DNA of 64,000 bases from Amycolatopsis solani (lineage in GTDB: Bacteria; Actinomycetota; Actinomycetes; Mycobacteriales; Pseudonocardiaceae), in assembly GCF_033441515.1 (NCBI RefSeq), contig NZ_JAWQJT010000004.1:372001-436000 (forward strand), written 5' to 3'. Positions 60,738-64,000 of this stretch are shown here, in pieces. The notes under the pieces were generated by a model that did no database searches, was not told where the DNA came from, and worked only from the letters and a program-made list of their open reading frames with translations. The translations under genes were made by a program, and so were the position numbers. Numbering within the stretch: the stretch's first letter is position 1; the number at the start of each line of letters is the position of its first letter.

Positions 60738-64000
<3,263 letters not shown>

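Overview
The window is high-GC DNA with GTG starts, many 4-base ATGA/GTGA overlaps between same-strand genes, twin-arginine secreted glycosidases, SAV2177-type methyltransferase, DUF3072, LLM/F420-type and DUF385 proteins, and many SpoIIE/STAS/HATPase regulators. This is the profile of a soil actinomycete, most likely Pseudonocardiales (Amycolatopsis-like). That genus-level call is inference. I see no rRNA, tRNA, CRISPR array, transposase, phage gene or complete antibiotic gene cluster.

Layout. 0-4.2 kb: aromatic operon of benzoylformate decarboxylase, benzaldehyde dehydrogenase and an AAHS-type transporter. 4.2-7.3 kb: small proteins, a DUF385 protein, and an amidase with a downstream MerR regulator; the amidase promoter has the 19-bp spacer and palindrome typical of MerR targets. 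7.3-8.6 kb: divergent ArsR metal sensor and CDF metal exporter around a perfect operator. 8.6-13.1 kb: DeoR-MFS pair, TetR, and a Gfo/Idh/MocA oxidoreductase with a sugar isomerase. 13.3-17.3 kb: methyltransferase and a GH127 arabinofuranosidase carrying six ricin-type repeats. 17.4-19.8 kb: YtrA-type GntR/ABC transporter unit. 19.9-22.3 kb: metal-dependent cyclase/hydrolase overlapping a benzoylformate-decarboxylase-like enzyme. 22.4-30.9 kb: secreted EreA/ChaN-like protein, GNAT, Lrp regulator, fused indolepyruvate ferredoxin oxidoreductase, response regulator, HATPase-like protein, azoreductase and MarR. 30.9-42.7 kb: lipoprotein, GH76, CPBP protease, sugar-epimerase-like protein, EamA exporter, two LysR regulators, a PLP dehydratase, an LLM oxidoreductase, two cell-wall hydrolases and small proteins. 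43-48 kb: compact Rho, HATPase, GH64, GH16 and Ogt. 48.2-52.2 kb: secreted esterase-GH10-CBM2 fusion and a PhoD phosphatase. 52.2-56.2 kb: MmyB-like regulator with two SDRs, NAD(P)HX dehydratase and a histidine phosphatase. 56.3-64 kb: a partner-switching cluster (GAF-SpoIIE phosphatase, two STAS proteins, SpoIIE phosphatase, HATPase kinase) and a giant hybrid histidine kinase that runs off the window and carries its own SpoIIE domain.

How it fits together. Five secreted plant/fungal polysaccharide hydrolases (GH127, GH76, GH64, GH16, GH10/CE1/CBM2) and two aromatic 2-oxoacid decarboxylase-type enzymes suit a saprophyte feeding on plant debris. Most metabolic units sit next to a regulator, and several operators can be read directly.

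The least explained structure is a set of intergenic palindromes. Two sequence families (core AATGA-S-TCATT at three loci, eight copies; core CCCAAT-GTGGC-ATTGGG at one locus, three copies) are both tandemly arrayed with an exact 30-bp centre-to-centre step. A third type is a single 44-base palindrome between convergent genes. I regard the 30-bp-phased palindromes as the best candidate for something not covered by ordinary annotation.
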